A stretch of 64,000 nucleotides of DNA from Prostheceraeus crozeri (taxonomy: Eukaryota; Platyhelminthes; Polycladida; Euryleptidae), in contig CAJQUW010002197.1 of NCBI GenBank assembly GCA_907163375.1, positions 534,501-598,500 of the forward strand, given 5' to 3'. The first letter of the stretch is position 1. Each line of letters opens with the position of its first letter. Under the pieces are notes generated by a model that worked only from the letters and a program-made list of their open reading frames with translations, searched no databases and was not told the DNA's origin. Made by a program: the position numbers and the translations under genes. Of the stretch, positions 46,807-58,829 are shown piece by piece.

Positions 46807-47021
46807 CCATTGATAAAAAGAAAAAACCAAATTACTTGGTGCCTCCGTACCAGTATATTTTTTTGATCTGTTTAAAAAAAATAATAAATATACACTGAAG
46901 TGCACTGAAGTGTGCAACTTCAGTGCACTTCAGTGTATCTTTATTATTTTTTTTAAACAGATCAAAAAAATATACTGGTACGGAGGCACCAAGAAATTTG
47001 GTTTTTTCTTTTTATCAATGG
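46807..47021. repeat. Near-perfect 215-bp palindrome
   Basis: The sequence from CCATTGATAAAAAGAAAAAA to its complement ending 47021 is a palindrome with arms of about 103 bp and a loop of only a few bases around 46914. Only a handful of mismatches are visible. The centre contains repeats of ACTGAAGTGCACTGAAGTG. No target duplication was found at its edges. It may be a foldback MITE. Confidence 0.88.
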
Positions 47022-50000
47022 ATTTGAACCTCCTGAAAAATTTGATCAATTATATAGTTATTTAATGGAAGAGGAATCCTGAATATTCATGTGCACCATA
47101 TGGTATATCTAAACATTAAACAGTGTAAGCTGACAGTCAGATAATTTGCCAACATCTGACTCTAATAGAATGCTATCTCCGTTTACTGAGTCTATCATTA
47201 AAACTGATGTTAAGCTCATCCTAACATCCAAGGTTGGCAGTCGGTCACAATGTCTGCTATACCTCGGCGTCATAAACCATAGTTAATATAGTTGTCAGTT
47301 TTATGCTTGAATTGGCGAAAGAAGTTGTTCATCATCTGATAACTTTAGAGAATTTCTGCCTTACAGAATCCAGGCCTGGCCAAAGCACGTTAATACATAT
47401 TCGTATATTCAGGCCCGTTATGAAAACAGTACATTTATACATACAACTGTATATATAGTGATTAAGACACTCACTAGTCATTAAATAGTCAAAGTTCAAA
47501 ATTCATCGGTAGTAAGATATCTGTGACATTCACTAGCGCACCCACGATTCGTTTTCATGGGGAGGCAGACATCACAATGTAATACATTCTCATCCATTTT
47601 TGTATATATCACTTGTTAAACAATGCTGCATTAGCTGTTTTTATCGATGCCTACATTTCTGATATGTATATTGTTATGCATGCAGCATTTTGCTAATTTA
47701 CAAACTACGCAAAAATGCTTTATAGGCCAGCTATTGATTGATTAAATGATAACCATGTACTGTTCAAGCGGACTAGCACCGGCAGGGATTTTGGCGGCCG
47801 GGCCGGTGACTGGCGTAATCAAAGCCGGCCGTCGGCCGATTCCAACCTTGCAGTGTTCAAGACTCTGAATATTAAAAATGCATCCATCGCGAATCCACAA
47901 CACACCGTATGGAGAGAGAAACAATAGTCTTTTAAACTTCTAAGTCCTTATGTCTTTCACAGATTATTGTTTTATTTGCATAACATTATTTATTACCAGT
48001 CTAAGAAGACGTGTGCACTATACATAAAAAAGATTTCTATGCGGAGAAAATGATAATGCTTGATTATTGGAATTATCAGTGAATAAAGGATAGTAGGAGG
48101 ACGATAGACCTTTGATAATTAACCAAAGTTCTCCAGTTTCCTCAGCGAAAAATCTTCAAGGTTGCCTTATTAGTTATGCCAGAATATTTGCATTTCTGCG
48201 TTTGATTCGCTGAAAATCATTCTTAACATCCTCAATGGTGTTATATAACGATCACAGCCTCGTGAACCGTCAATCTTTCAGCAAAGGGAGTTGCCTGTAT
48301 CTTTTAATAGTCGACGACTTCACAGAAGCTATTGTTATAGCATAATGACAAATCATATTAGTGAGGGGATTAATCATTTATTCACGCTTCTAAAGCTATG
48401 AACAGTGGTTTCTTCTTCACTTGCGATGCTCATTAAGGAGTAAAGATGTCTTTAAGTAGAATTTAATTTTCATTACATGCGCAAACTTAATAGATATTCA
48501 GGTTTGCTGCCTTGGTGACGACAATTTATATAGATTGAGAATTATGCAGAAAATTCAGGCTAGTTCATGAGTATGGCCTGGGACAGAACTATAAGCACAT
48601 CGCACAAGCAATTTGTGTAAATTATTCCTGTGAAGCATTCATGGAAGTGCGTGTGAAATTATTTTCGAAATTAGAACATTTTGTCGCTTTAGCGTGTTAT
48701 TCAATAAATGTTCGGATAAATAGGAACATCGAAATAAGAATAGTCGTTTGGAAATAAGAATTGATGAATTGTAGACCTGAGATGAAATTTTATAAAATCT
48801 AGGATTTATCACCTTTTTTGATTCCTAATCAAGTTCCGTTTGCTTTAACAGCAATAAAAAATTATATCATAAATATATTGAGAAATAAGAATAGAAAGAC
48901 TATACAAAAAACCGTGGCAAAAATCAATCGTGATGCATAAATTGAATTACAAGCAAAAGTTAAATAAGATTTCAAATGCTGGCTTTAACAATGCTCTTTT
49001 GTTACTCAATGTCAATTCGATTTCTTTAATTTAGTCTTTAGTAAAGTTATTTTCATTTTTCCCGTCATCAATTAATAATGCAGCATTACCTGTGAAGATT
49101 TGAGAAGAGAACATTTTTTCAATAAGACCATCCGTCTAGAATATTACATCAGAAAATGAAAATGAAAATCCTGAAGGAATTCCAACCCAACGCAGGTAAA
49201 CTTCACTTGAAATAATTCTTAAATGTTCAGTTTTAAATAGTTCTTATGCATGTTCGCATATCGATAATGCATTTCCACATTGCAAGCATACATGCACGAG
49301 TATATTATTGATATATAATATTAATCCCGGATTAGCATTTAATAAGCACAACATCACTATTAATCGACCTAATGAGTCCAACGCGGCAACAATTACACTC
49401 TCATACATGCTGCATTACACAAAATAAAATTACTGATATTGTGTAGACGTTATAAGGCTAATGATTAGAATGAATTAATACATAATCTTGCTTATTACTT
49501 GTTTGATGAAAGAAACGGATAAAGCCTTTAGCTTTGTTCGATAAAATATATTTGCTAACTGCCAAAAGAATCAAAATCGGGAAATAAAGACATTATTTCT
49601 GTAACTTTATGTGTTGGTAGCTGCTGAAAACAATTCGATATACACACAGTAAACTACACCATGTTTTATATAGTTTTCTAACATTGAGTAAATTGATGGT
49701 GTTTTCTATATCCCATCGGTAAACAAATAAACTTTAATATTGCAAGGATGTTGCCTCAATAATGTCACAAAACTCTGCACACTCCGACAGACTACGTTCA
49801 AATGTTTCCTGTGACCATAACGCATCGCTTTTTATTGATTTTAGCTTGTAGTAGCTCACAGGAGCCCCACAGAAGTCTCATGTGAATTTCCGTAAGAAAA
49901 GCATTCATTCCCGCACCACACCATTTAGGAATTTCCATTCTCACGCAGACTCTGCTTATGAACCAAGTTATTCACTATTGCCAGCTATCATAATTTTCCA

Positions 50001-51413
50001 TTGATTGGAAACTAATGAATCGCTTAAGTCACCAGTACCATTAATTGTTCGGCAATTTTCCGGTTTTTCGGGAATTTTTACGAAACTAGTCTATGTAATT
50101 AGTCTGATGCAAATTAATGCTTCAAATTTATGCATACAAGCCTCGGTTTTCCCGAATTTCCGTTTTTGGTGAGATTTAATAGGGCTCCCTGCGTTTGATT
50201 GATTTCTGCTGAAGTTTGTCAATAAGAAATGATGAGAAGTCGGGTGCTTTTACGTACAGAGAGAGAGAAGTGACTCCGACTGTATTGTCACTTCTAAGAT
50301 CTCTTAGTCAATTTATTCTCCTGCACGCAAATTTTATCAATCGTCACTTATCCAACGATCAGTTATAGATAATGAGAAGAATATTGCGTCATGTTTAGCA
50401 TTTAGGAAGAATCTGTCAGCTGCTTTGACAATATTCACAATCAAAACATTTAATTTCCTCTCCTATGACATCAAAACCCTTCAAAGTTAAGAGTTTTACA
50501 ATGTCCAGTCGTTTTGATGCACGTCAGAGCCGTCGATGAACCGGTAAAAGCTTCAGTTTTGTTTTCTCATAAATATAAAACAACAGGTAATACTCTATCT
50601 TTGTACTTGTCCAAAAATCGTCCCTCTTATGTGTTTTTCTTACAAATCTGGAGAAGTGTGGTGGAGGATTGTTCAATTCAATAGTCAACCTTCTTCAGAG
50701 GGCATTGGCAACCGATCGATGTGGATCCGTCATCCACTGACTGACCATTTGCAAGTGGCAATTGCGAACCATTGTCAGTGCCCTTGCCGGCCATCATTTG
50801 GCCCGCGGCGGTAACCCGTCCTCATTTAGAACCCACACCTTAATGAATCATTTAAGAAGTTTTGTAGTTTTATTATAAACCACTGCCGCTTATGACTGCT
50901 GGAGGTCTGCAGTCGAAACACGAACACTGCTAAACGCGATCTTTAACATGACTCGAACATGAGCGCGAAGTCCAACCGCCTACGTCTAATACAAAAGTAA
51001 CACGAAGTTAAGTTTTTATTTACTATGACACGACTCGGTCATGTATTGGTCAACTGTATTTCGTCCACAGCTGCTCTATCCGTGCAAATGCAATAAAGGA
51101 ATGCTATCTTCATCGTAGTGGAATAAAATGGAGTCTTGACAACGTCTCTAGCAAGAGCAATGTTAAGGTGTTAGGATAGCTCCTTTACATTGTCTAACAA
51201 TGGCTATAAATGATAGCCGTTGCTCAAGGATTGGTCTAAGATGATATGTATAACTAAATGAGTGTTACAGAAAATATTCTATTATCGTTGTGTGAATGCG
51301 AATTTTAGCTCTTTTTCCCGGGTAGACTCTGGAGCCCTAAAAGATTATTAAACTACAGTTAATAATCATACTCTTGCTTTTCAGAATTATCAGTGATTCT
51401 TTTCTATTTACAG
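47022..51413. other. Intronic stretch, one GC-rich patch
   Basis: Apart from the GC-rich patch at 47755-47865, listed separately, and a smaller one at 50690-50820, nothing is recognisable up to the exon 2 acceptor. A polypyrimidine-like TTCTTTTCTATTTACAG precedes exon 2. Confidence 0.5.
47755..47865. other. GC-rich patch of unknown nature
   Basis: About 110 bp rich in GGCCGG, GCCGGCCG and CGGCCG motifs stands out in AT-rich intron. The heptamer GTTCAAG occurs at both edges (47761 and 47853). It carries a short open frame on the minus strand with no recognised domain. It may be a fragment of a GC-rich repeat. Confidence 0.4.
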
Positions 51414-51509
51414 ACATCTGTGTATTCCTACGTCCTCAAATCCCTCATTAGCGTCAGCACATTAATACTCATCGGGCTAATCCTAGCCTATCATGCCCTG
51501 GAAATTCAG
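51414..51509 (+). CDS. SK/KCNN channel, exon 2: S2 segment
   Basis: Exactly 96 nt in phase 0, encoding 32 residues: TSVYSYVLKSLISVSTLI then LIGLILAYHALEIQ. This matches the S1-S2 loop and S2 of SK channels (the vertebrate form reads [20 protein letters not shown] and onward). The acceptor is TTTCTATTTACAG (ending 51413) and the donor GTGAGT (51510). Joined to exon 1 it reads ...VYDK-TSVYSY without a break. An exon of this size is conserved in vertebrate KCNN genes to my recollection. The next expected exon, encoding the NGADDWRIAMTYE-type region and S3, was not found before 64000. Confidence 0.95.
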
Positions 51510-51899
51510 GTGAGTGACCGCGGCATTATTTTTGATATATCGCCTTTTTCGTTGGGGAGATCATTTCACATTTCACAGAGTTCACTCCTCTCTTTGATCT
51601 TGCATTTCTGTCATCAGCTACGACTTTGATTGGTTTAAAAGTTAGTCCTAAGGAATAAGGGATGATGCTTTTAAAAAAAAATTTTTGAAACTTTTCTCGC
51701 ATTTTAGTGCAAGGAATTGTAGCCTATTTGTTTGGTACCTAGAGAGAAAATAAGAGAATTTAAATGATAATAACATTTTGGTACAAAAATAATTGTCTCT
51801 AACAATTCAGCGATTATTCAATCAACAACATCCATTGCACAATAAGCCTATTTAAGTTAGTCAAATGTAATCGAAACTTGTCTTAAGTCACACGAAGGA
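51510..51899. other. Start of intron 2, nothing recognisable
   Basis: Intron 2 begins with GTGAGT at 51510 and extends beyond the window, at least 12.4 kb. The first 390 bp show no feature. Confidence 0.55.
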
Positions 51900-51990
51900 C
51901 TGGGCCTCAGCAGTCTTGGACCGGCTCGAACCAGCGACGTTGGAGTCAAATGCGACCACAGCATATAACCACAAGGCCACCAGACCGTCT
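51900..51990 (-). mobile_element. tRNA-derived SINE head, family S2
   Basis: On the minus strand, GGTCTGGTGGCCTTGTGGTT contains an A box and GCTGGTTCGAGCCGG a perfect B box at tRNA spacing. The body continues leftward (GACTGCTGAGGCCCAGTCC) to an undefined tail. The head resembles the degenerate one at 32645-32712. Confidence 0.65.
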
Positions 51991-52819
51991 GTTGAAAGCG
52001 GGAGTTAGTTAGTAAGACACTGGCGAGTAAGATGGAGGATGAACTGCATTCTGTTGTCTGAATCCATATTTGTGGCTTTTTACTGCAACATGCTCTGCTG
52101 GCAACATATATTTGTAGGTGATCTGAATATCGATGAATTTCTTATACCTCAAAGGATGTAATCACCATAAGAAGTGCTTTGGAGTATTCGGTCTCATCGT
52201 CAGGTTATTAAGGGTTGAATTCAGAAAAGCTTGTGTGGAATACAATGGTTTATAATTGCGACAGTATGCGCCTGACACAGTGAATGTCATAGGAAGTGTA
52301 TTTATTATTGAGCCGTTATCACTGTCATCTCTTTGATTTGAATCACTGACCCCTCAATGACCTGTGCCTTTACCTTGCTCTAATAACTGCGCTATTGGGA
52401 CAAGTACCGGTAAAAGTCCAGGAAACATTACTTTTGAAAGATTTATGCTCCAACGTATAGGCATTTTCGTCAACCGTCACTAAATCATTGACATTATCAA
52501 CTTTAAAATAAGGATCTTAACTGATAGGCCTACTTTATTGAACTTGATTCAACCAATAGAGGCGACACGTAGCAAAACTAAGGAATTTTTTTCAAATAGT
52601 TACAATGTTAGGATTAAAAAAAACTTATTATGAATTACTTCCATGTATCTCCAAGTTTTTGTAGATGACTGATGGATGGTGTATATTTGATACATCATCT
52701 TGTTATATTGCTCTAAATTTTTCTCATTTACTTAGTTGGAATTTGTATACTGCTTTAGTGGTATAGCATATCTGTTAATGCTGCAATTGGAGCACCTGTA
52801 CTTATCAAGGCTGGTGTAA
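51991..52819. other. Intronic stretch without recognisable features
   Basis: Nothing recognisable. Confidence 0.5.
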
Positions 52820-52840
52820 TTTTTTTTTTACTGAATTTTC

Positions 52841-52880
52841 ACCCCTAGCACAGCTATGAGCCATGAACGAAGCTAGGGGT
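52841..52880 (-). other. Stem-loop in LINE 3' untranslated region
   Basis: ACCCCTAGC (52841-52849) and GCTAGGGGT (52872-52880) form a 9-bp perfect stem with a 22-nt loop, just before the terminal A run. Such a hairpin is a plausible recognition site for the element's own reverse transcriptase. Confidence 0.65.
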
Positions 52881-52953
52881 TACTCAGTGAAAAACTAATA
52901 AATTGTATTACTTTAAATAAATAAAAGAAAAAAAAACAGATCTTATAATCTGA

Positions 52954-55820
52954 TTAAGCTGCCCCCATCAGAAACCTATTCGCACGCCTCTTGAAAGTAT
53001 CAAGATTGTATTGGTCAGGGAAAGTGGTCTGGGGAAGCTGATTCCAAAGCTGTGCCGTGCGAACAAAAAAACTTTTCGAGCGACTCACAGTACGTGCGCG
53101 TTCTAAGCTCACATTATAGCATGTGAGTGCATTAACTCTGCGTGTGCTTCTGGAGAAGATCTTAGGTTTGGGTACGCACTCATTTACTGCAGAGCTGCTT
53201 CTACCGAAATAGTACCTGTAGAAGAGACTGAGTGAAGAAACATCCCGTCTGACGGAGAGCGGCTGCAACTTGCTAGCAAGTTTTTCACCCATGAGATTCT
53301 TGACACGTTTCTCAACCCGTTCAAGGAGGTTAAGATGCGTTTTTGGGGCGCCTGCCCACAGATGACAACAATACTCCATCAGAGGACGAATAGTGGACTT
53401 GTAAAGATAGCAGACAGTCTGTGGTGGAAGATAGCTGCTGGCACGATAGAGACTGCCAATGCGTTGAGCTGCCTGCTTGCTAATGGATTGGATGTACGGT
53501 TTCCATGACAAGTCTTTCGTAACCGCTAATCCAAGGAAGGAGATGGAATCTTGTTCTCTGATCCTATTATCTGACATCTTAATGCTATGATCATCATCTC
53601 CTTTAAGTCGTGAGTGCAGAATACTCTGAGTTTTTGAAGGATTGAAGGAAACAAGCCAATTGGCGCCCCATTCTGAGACCCTGCGTAAGTCTTCATTAAG
53701 AACGTCGCATAACTGCTGACGTTGCTGAGTGTTTTTAGCGAGTCGCTCATTGGAATTGAAGAGTGTTGTGTCATCTGCATACATCACCAATTTACTCACT
53801 AGGCAGTCTGGAAAGCAGAAAAAGAGTGGGTCCCAAAATTGACCCTTGAGGAACTCCTGCATTGACAAACTTGGTGGAAGACTTTTGGCCATCTAAGACG
53901 ACAGATATCTGCCGGTCACTAAGGAAAGAAGCAAGAAGTTTGTGGAGTTGATCAGCAACTCCATAGGACTTTAGCTTCATAAGGAGTCCCTGATGCCAGA
54001 CTTTATCGAATGCCTTGGAAATAGCCAAGGCAACTGATCTCGTCTCACCTTGTCTGTCAAGGACACGACTCACATGTTCAGTGACATATGAAAGAAGATC
54101 TGCAGTTGATCGAGAGTGCCTGAAGCCATACTGTTCTTCTGATAGAAGGTTCTGAGTTTCAAGGAAGTTAACAATGTGTTGGTTAATCACTGCTTCAAAA
54201 ATCTTGCCAGCAATTGGAAGCAGGCTGATAGGACGGTAACTAGATGGAAGAGATGAGTCAGAACCTTTCTTTGGAACTGGAACCACGGAAGCTACTTTCC
54301 AACAAGAGGGAAACACATCTACTGAACAGTTTAGATAAAAGTGGAGAAAGCTCAGGTGAGAGATGCTTGAAGACCGAAACCGGGATGCCGTCTGGTCCAC
54401 TAGACTTAGAGCTATCGAGACCGGCGATGATCTTTTTGACGTTTCGGACTGTGACTGAAGGAGGACTAACTGTCTCATCAGTGCGCATGGGAATTGGAGG
54501 TGGAATTCTACCTCCATCGTCTAATGACGAATTCTTCGCAAACTCTTTGCAAAGAAGCTCGGCTTTGTCTGCTGAGGTTGTCGCCATAGAAGTACTGACT
54601 TCGGCATGACGGAGTGCTGGGATGGAGGATTTGTTCCTATTGGCGACACTGTTGTAAATCCTCCAGAAGTCCTTAGAGCCAAGCTTTTGGGTAGCAATAG
54701 ATTTCCGTACATACAAAGCGTAACGGCTTTTGGCCTGATGTATGGTTTCCTTGCAATGTCTACGTGCGGTTTTGTACAATTCAAGATTGCCAGCGCTACT
54801 GTCACGCTTATACTTATGGAAAAAGTGGTCACGCTGGCAACTTGCAGCTGCACATTCTGGTGTAAACCAAGGTTGTGAGTGAAGCTTCATTTGGAAAGTA
54901 CGGTGAGGGATGTAGGCCAACATCCCTATCTGAAGCCACTCTGTCAGTTCTTGCGCCGACTTGCGGACGTTCTCGCTCAGAATCAAATTCTCAGCTTGAA
55001 CTTGACTAAGAAAAGTGCGGAAGCCACACCAGTCTGCTTTGGAGAATTGATAAACTGTTCTATGGAAGGGTGCAGACGGTGTGGAGCAAACTTGTTTGCC
55101 AGAAACTGTGATAACACAGTGATCAGACGTGCCGAGGGGAGAAGTAACCTTGTATGAAAAACAAGTTGGATTTGAGGTGAGAAACAGGTCAAGGAGATAT
55201 CCAGTATCCCCAGCTCGGTCAGGCACTCTGGTAGGACAAGTGACAATTTGACTAAGGTTGTGAGAGACAGCGAAATCCTGGGCTGCCTGACCGGAGAGAT
55301 CGGTGGTGCGTGAGTGCACAAGCCAGTCAACATTGTGCACGTTGAAGTCACCAAAAACGGCAACTTCAGCGCTGGGATACTCTTGTAGAAGAGAATCGAT
55401 CTTGTCAGAAAGAACATTGAAAATATCCGCATTAGTTGATGGAGAGCGGTATAGGAAAAATAGAAGAAGAGTGGTCTTCTGCAGCGGCGCAATGAAGGCA
55501 AGATACTCATGCCTTGGATCCTCTGAGCTACAAAGCCTTCTCAAGGGAAGGCTTGTCTTGGCATAGACTCCAAGACCATGACAAGGTGCTTTATCCATCC
55601 GGTGAAATATGTATCCATCAGGAGTAACGTCGCTTGATGACACACTGGGATCTAATCTGGTTTCCGACAGGGCCAGAAGATCTGGTGACTTACCTTGCAG
55701 GAAGATCTTGGTGTCGTCGTAATTGGACCTCAGTCCTCTTACGTTGCTGAAGCTGATCCTGAGAGGGGTTTTGAGCTTGACGGCTTGACTACGTTTCTTG
55801 TGTGTCTTTCTCATTTTCAT
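52954..55820 (-). pseudogene. LINE ORF2: APE endonuclease plus reverse transcriptase, two frameshifts
   Basis: The first frame (55820-54258, 520 codons) opens with an APE endonuclease: FSNVRGLRSN, LALSETRLD, VFGDFNVHNVDW and TSDHCVITV supply the usual Asn, Glu, Asp/Asn and SDH residues. The second frame (to about 53792) has PVPKKG, YRPISLLPIAGKIFE, QYGFRHSRSTADL, ISKAFDKVW and [10 protein letters not shown]. The third (53892-52954) has MYADDTTLF and the C-terminal domain, ending RFLMGAA. The motif A position normally filled by Asp reads ALAISKAFD, so the catalytic Asp is Ala. Frameshifts lie near 54300 and 53820. The element is therefore dead in two independent ways. Confidence 0.88.
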
Positions 55821-55830
55821 AATTTCTCAT

Positions 55831-56953
55831 AGAATATCAATCAAATAAACGAAAATTATACTGTACAACAAAGTGATACAAGAAACTTTGGAAGGCATCA
55901 GAAAATTGAAATGAAAATTGACTGGATGCGATCAACTTATCGTGAGGAAAATGAAGTTCCGATTACATGTCGTCACAATTCGAGTATGTCTCATGACTTG
56001 ACATTATCAAATGCTTGAACTTCGTGAAAAAATGTCATCGTATAATTGTTGTTGTACTCAGAGGCATAAGTTAAAGATGGCAGACATCTGTGAGTGTCAT
56101 AGTATGAAGACACATTAAAGACGGTCGGACATTCGTGCCACAAACTGTCTCCAAATGAATTTCGTGATTTAGCATCAATAAGGGAAGTTAAGTCATTGAG
56201 ATAAGTAGGCCTGCATGTAAAAGACACCCTCGGATTGATGAAGTAATATTGTGGAATAGGGAATTTCCATCCGTTTACTGTAAGTATGAAAAGGAGTTTT
56301 ACATGACCGGTGGTTCATGCAAGAGCGCCACATGATAAATTTCTTGATTTAGCATCGTTTAAAAGTTAGAAATCCCTGAAATTGATGTCATTGTATGCTG
56401 CATAGCTGTAGTTTGATGATTTCTAATTCTTCTTTTTATATTTTGATAGTTTACTATTAATTTAGAATGCTCAATGTGATATAACATGATGTGTGGGTAT
56501 CTGTGACTTCGTTTGACAACTATGGTTATCGAAATATTAATATTTTACTGCAGTAAGAGCAAAATTTGATTTATTTCAATTTCTTATACAAAGTCAAACA
56601 AATTTGAGATAAAATTGCCAGTTGTTGATTTCAAAAAGAATGGCAGTGTTTGACGCAGATGTAGTTTTGATTCTTAAGCTTGAAGACCGGCCGACCGACA
56701 GCCCAACTCTAATCGTAAGGTACTTAATTTCAACTCAGTTTTCAACTATTTACTAGAAAATAAATGCTGTGGATCTGTTTGGACTAAAGTTTCTGGGACC
56801 TGCATTAGTCATTTGCCATGTTCGTTTATAGCTTTTTTCTCTATGATATCTCTACTTGATTACACTTCATGCGTAAAAATGTTGATCAATTGGTTTAATG
56901 ACCATCGATCATTAAACCCATAAATTATCTTAGTACATGTGCGATAGTGCATG
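55831..56953. other. Intronic stretch without recognisable features
   Basis: No gene is recognisable. The first part may hold the LINE 5' untranslated region. Confidence 0.45.
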
Positions 56954-56955
56954 TA

Positions 56956-58308
56956 CGTGGTGCGATCAAAAAGTTCCGGCACTATAGCTCTAGCAACCAA
57001 ACTATGCGTCGCACAGTCATCTACTTTGCTGAAGTATAAAATCTATTCATCGTCAACATGTGTGTCAGGCGAATTCATGAGAGCACCTATTAAAGCTGAA
57101 CTGCAGGTGACTTTTGTTCACGTACATTTAGTCTCTCTGCGATTGTCATCTACGAGCTCAGACACACGACGAGGTTTGTCATGGATGTGTGCATCGAACA
57201 GAGAGCGAACATCAAGTTTTGTGTGAAACTTCAGAAGTCTGCCACTGACATTTTCGAGATGCTGCGGTTGGCCTATGGTGACGAAGCAATGAGTCGCACG
57301 AGATGCTTTGAGTGGCATTCAAGATTCAAAAGTGGTCGAACATCCCTGGAAGACGATGAAAGGAGTGGCCGACCATGCACGAGCAGCAGTCCGAAGATGG
57401 TGCAGGAAGTCGAGAGGATCGTGCTAAGAGATAGGCGAACAACAATCAATGAGCTTGCGGACCAGCTTGTGATCTCCTTTGGTTCTGTGCAGTCCATCCT
57501 CACATCCAACTTGGGCATGCATCATGTGGCTGCGAAGTTCGTGCCCAGACTCCTCACACAGGACCAAAAGCAATCACGTGTGGAAATCTGCCAGGATTTG
57601 CTGCAACAGTCTCAAGACGACCCAACTTTCTTGTCAAGGTTGATCACTGGAGACGAGAGTTGGATCTACGGATACGACCCCGAGACCAAGCGGCAGTCTT
57701 CGCAATGGAATAGGCCATCTTCCTCCACGGCCGAGGAAAGCGAGACAAGTCCGGAGTTCAACAAAGAGCATGCTAATTGTGTTCTTTGACATCAAAGGCG
57801 TGATCCATCGCTACTTTCTTCCTCAAGGACAGACCGTCAATGCCGAATTCTACTGCTCAGTCTTGAGGCGTCTACGGGAAGACATTCGACGCAAGCGACC
57901 AACGTTGTGGCGCGATGGCAACTGGATCCTGCACCACGACAACGCGCCAGCTCACAACGCCTTCCGCACACTTGACTTTTTGAGTTAATCCGGAACAACT
58001 GTTGCTCCCCACCCACCCTGCTCGCCCGACTTAGCCCCCTGTGACATTTTCCTCTTCCCCAAACTAAAAATGAGGTTAAGAGGTCGTCGTTTCACCACCG
58101 TCGAGGAGATTCAGCGCGAATCGCAGGAGGTGCTGAACACGGTTCAGCAAAGTGACTTCCACAGTGCCTTCCAAGCACTGCAGAGTTGTTGGGCTCGCTG
58201 TGTCGATGCCCAGGGACAGTATTTTGAAGGTGATAGTCATTGATTGTATATATTTTGTAAATAAATGTTTCTCCTGGAAAAGTCCCGGAACTTTTTGATC
58301 GCACCACG
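56956..58308 (+). mobile_element. mariner-family transposon (DD34D)
   Basis: A 1353-bp element is flanked by TA (56954-56955 and 58309-58310). Its TIRs CGTGGTGCGATCAAAAAGTT and complement are nearly identical for at least 26 bp. Size, TA duplication and transposase type are standard for mariner. The transposase is damaged by one frameshift and one stop. Confidence 0.93.
57181..58243 (+). pseudogene. mariner transposase, one frameshift and one stop
   Basis: From ATG 57181 the N-terminus reads MDVCIEQRANIKFCVKLQ, then a helix-turn-helix domain (YGDEAMSRTRCFEWHSRF, SLEDDERSGRPC). Catalytic motifs follow: ITGDESWIYGYDPE (first Asp), ILHHDNAPAH (second Asp), and PPCSPDLAPCDIFLF (third Asp), with 34 residues between the last two. 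The frame shifts by one near 57715-57730, after which SMLIVFFDIKGVIHRYF continues the protein. A TAA at 57986-57988 lies between the second and third Asp. The normal end is at 58243 (GDSH). It is inactive as it stands. Confidence 0.9.
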
Positions 58309-58310
58309 TA

Positions 58311-58829
58311 TTAAGATAATTTAAAGATTTAATGATACGCTGAGCATATGTGTATACTCAGTGGCGATTGTAAATGAGTTGATGATTCTTGCATAGATGA
58401 TTACACCAATGATCGAAAATTTCTCATGATAAAATTGCATTTTGCGATTGATAAACCCTGCATGCACATGTGAACTGTCGGTACTGGTGATGGTCTAGGA
58501 TATACGGGCGCGCATGCACTTACAGGTATCATAAAAGCAGAAGCTGGATTAGAACAAATAATTTCAATTAGAAAGCAATTTTTCAGACTTGAAGCCGAGT
58601 ATGTACATCCGTGTCTTATCACTATGCATCACATTGTACTTCATCCTTCATTCTCATTAAGTTGATGTGTATGATGACCATGTATTAACTTGCAGAGTCG
58701 TGAAAGCGCACGAGTTACAGCTATCCCCGAGTCTGTGAATTGAGCAGGAAACGCAGCCTTGCTCCAGCAATCTACGACGCAATTAACGTCATTGACCGTC
58801 TCCAAAATTTGAAGCCTATGTTGTATATC
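58311..58829. other. Intronic stretch without recognisable features
   Basis: Nothing recognisable. Confidence 0.5.

Larger units (their letters stand above)
18407..51413 (+). other. Intron 1 of the SK channel gene (about 33.0 kb)
   Basis: It runs from the GTGAGT donor after exon 1 to the TTTCTATTTACAG acceptor before exon 2, both in phase 0. It is filled with transposons, MITEs, SINEs and palindromes listed separately. No further host exon is recognisable inside. Alternative first exons could be hidden, since SK genes often use them. Confidence 0.85.
52820..55830 (-). mobile_element. Near full-length CR1/Jockey-group LINE
   Basis: This minus-strand LINE carries an APE endonuclease, a reverse transcriptase, a C-terminal domain and a 3' untranslated region ending in a run of ten A (T in + strand, 52820-52829). 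The coding start is an ATG at 55820. The 5' untranslated region, if present, cannot be delimited, and I found no target duplication. Coding is split over three frames. Confidence 0.9.

Noticed and set aside
47742-47924. Open frame containing GIGRRPALITPVTGPAAKIP as a coding exon
   Set aside because: It is a product of the GC-rich patch; no domain, no convincing splice sites and no similarity I recognise.
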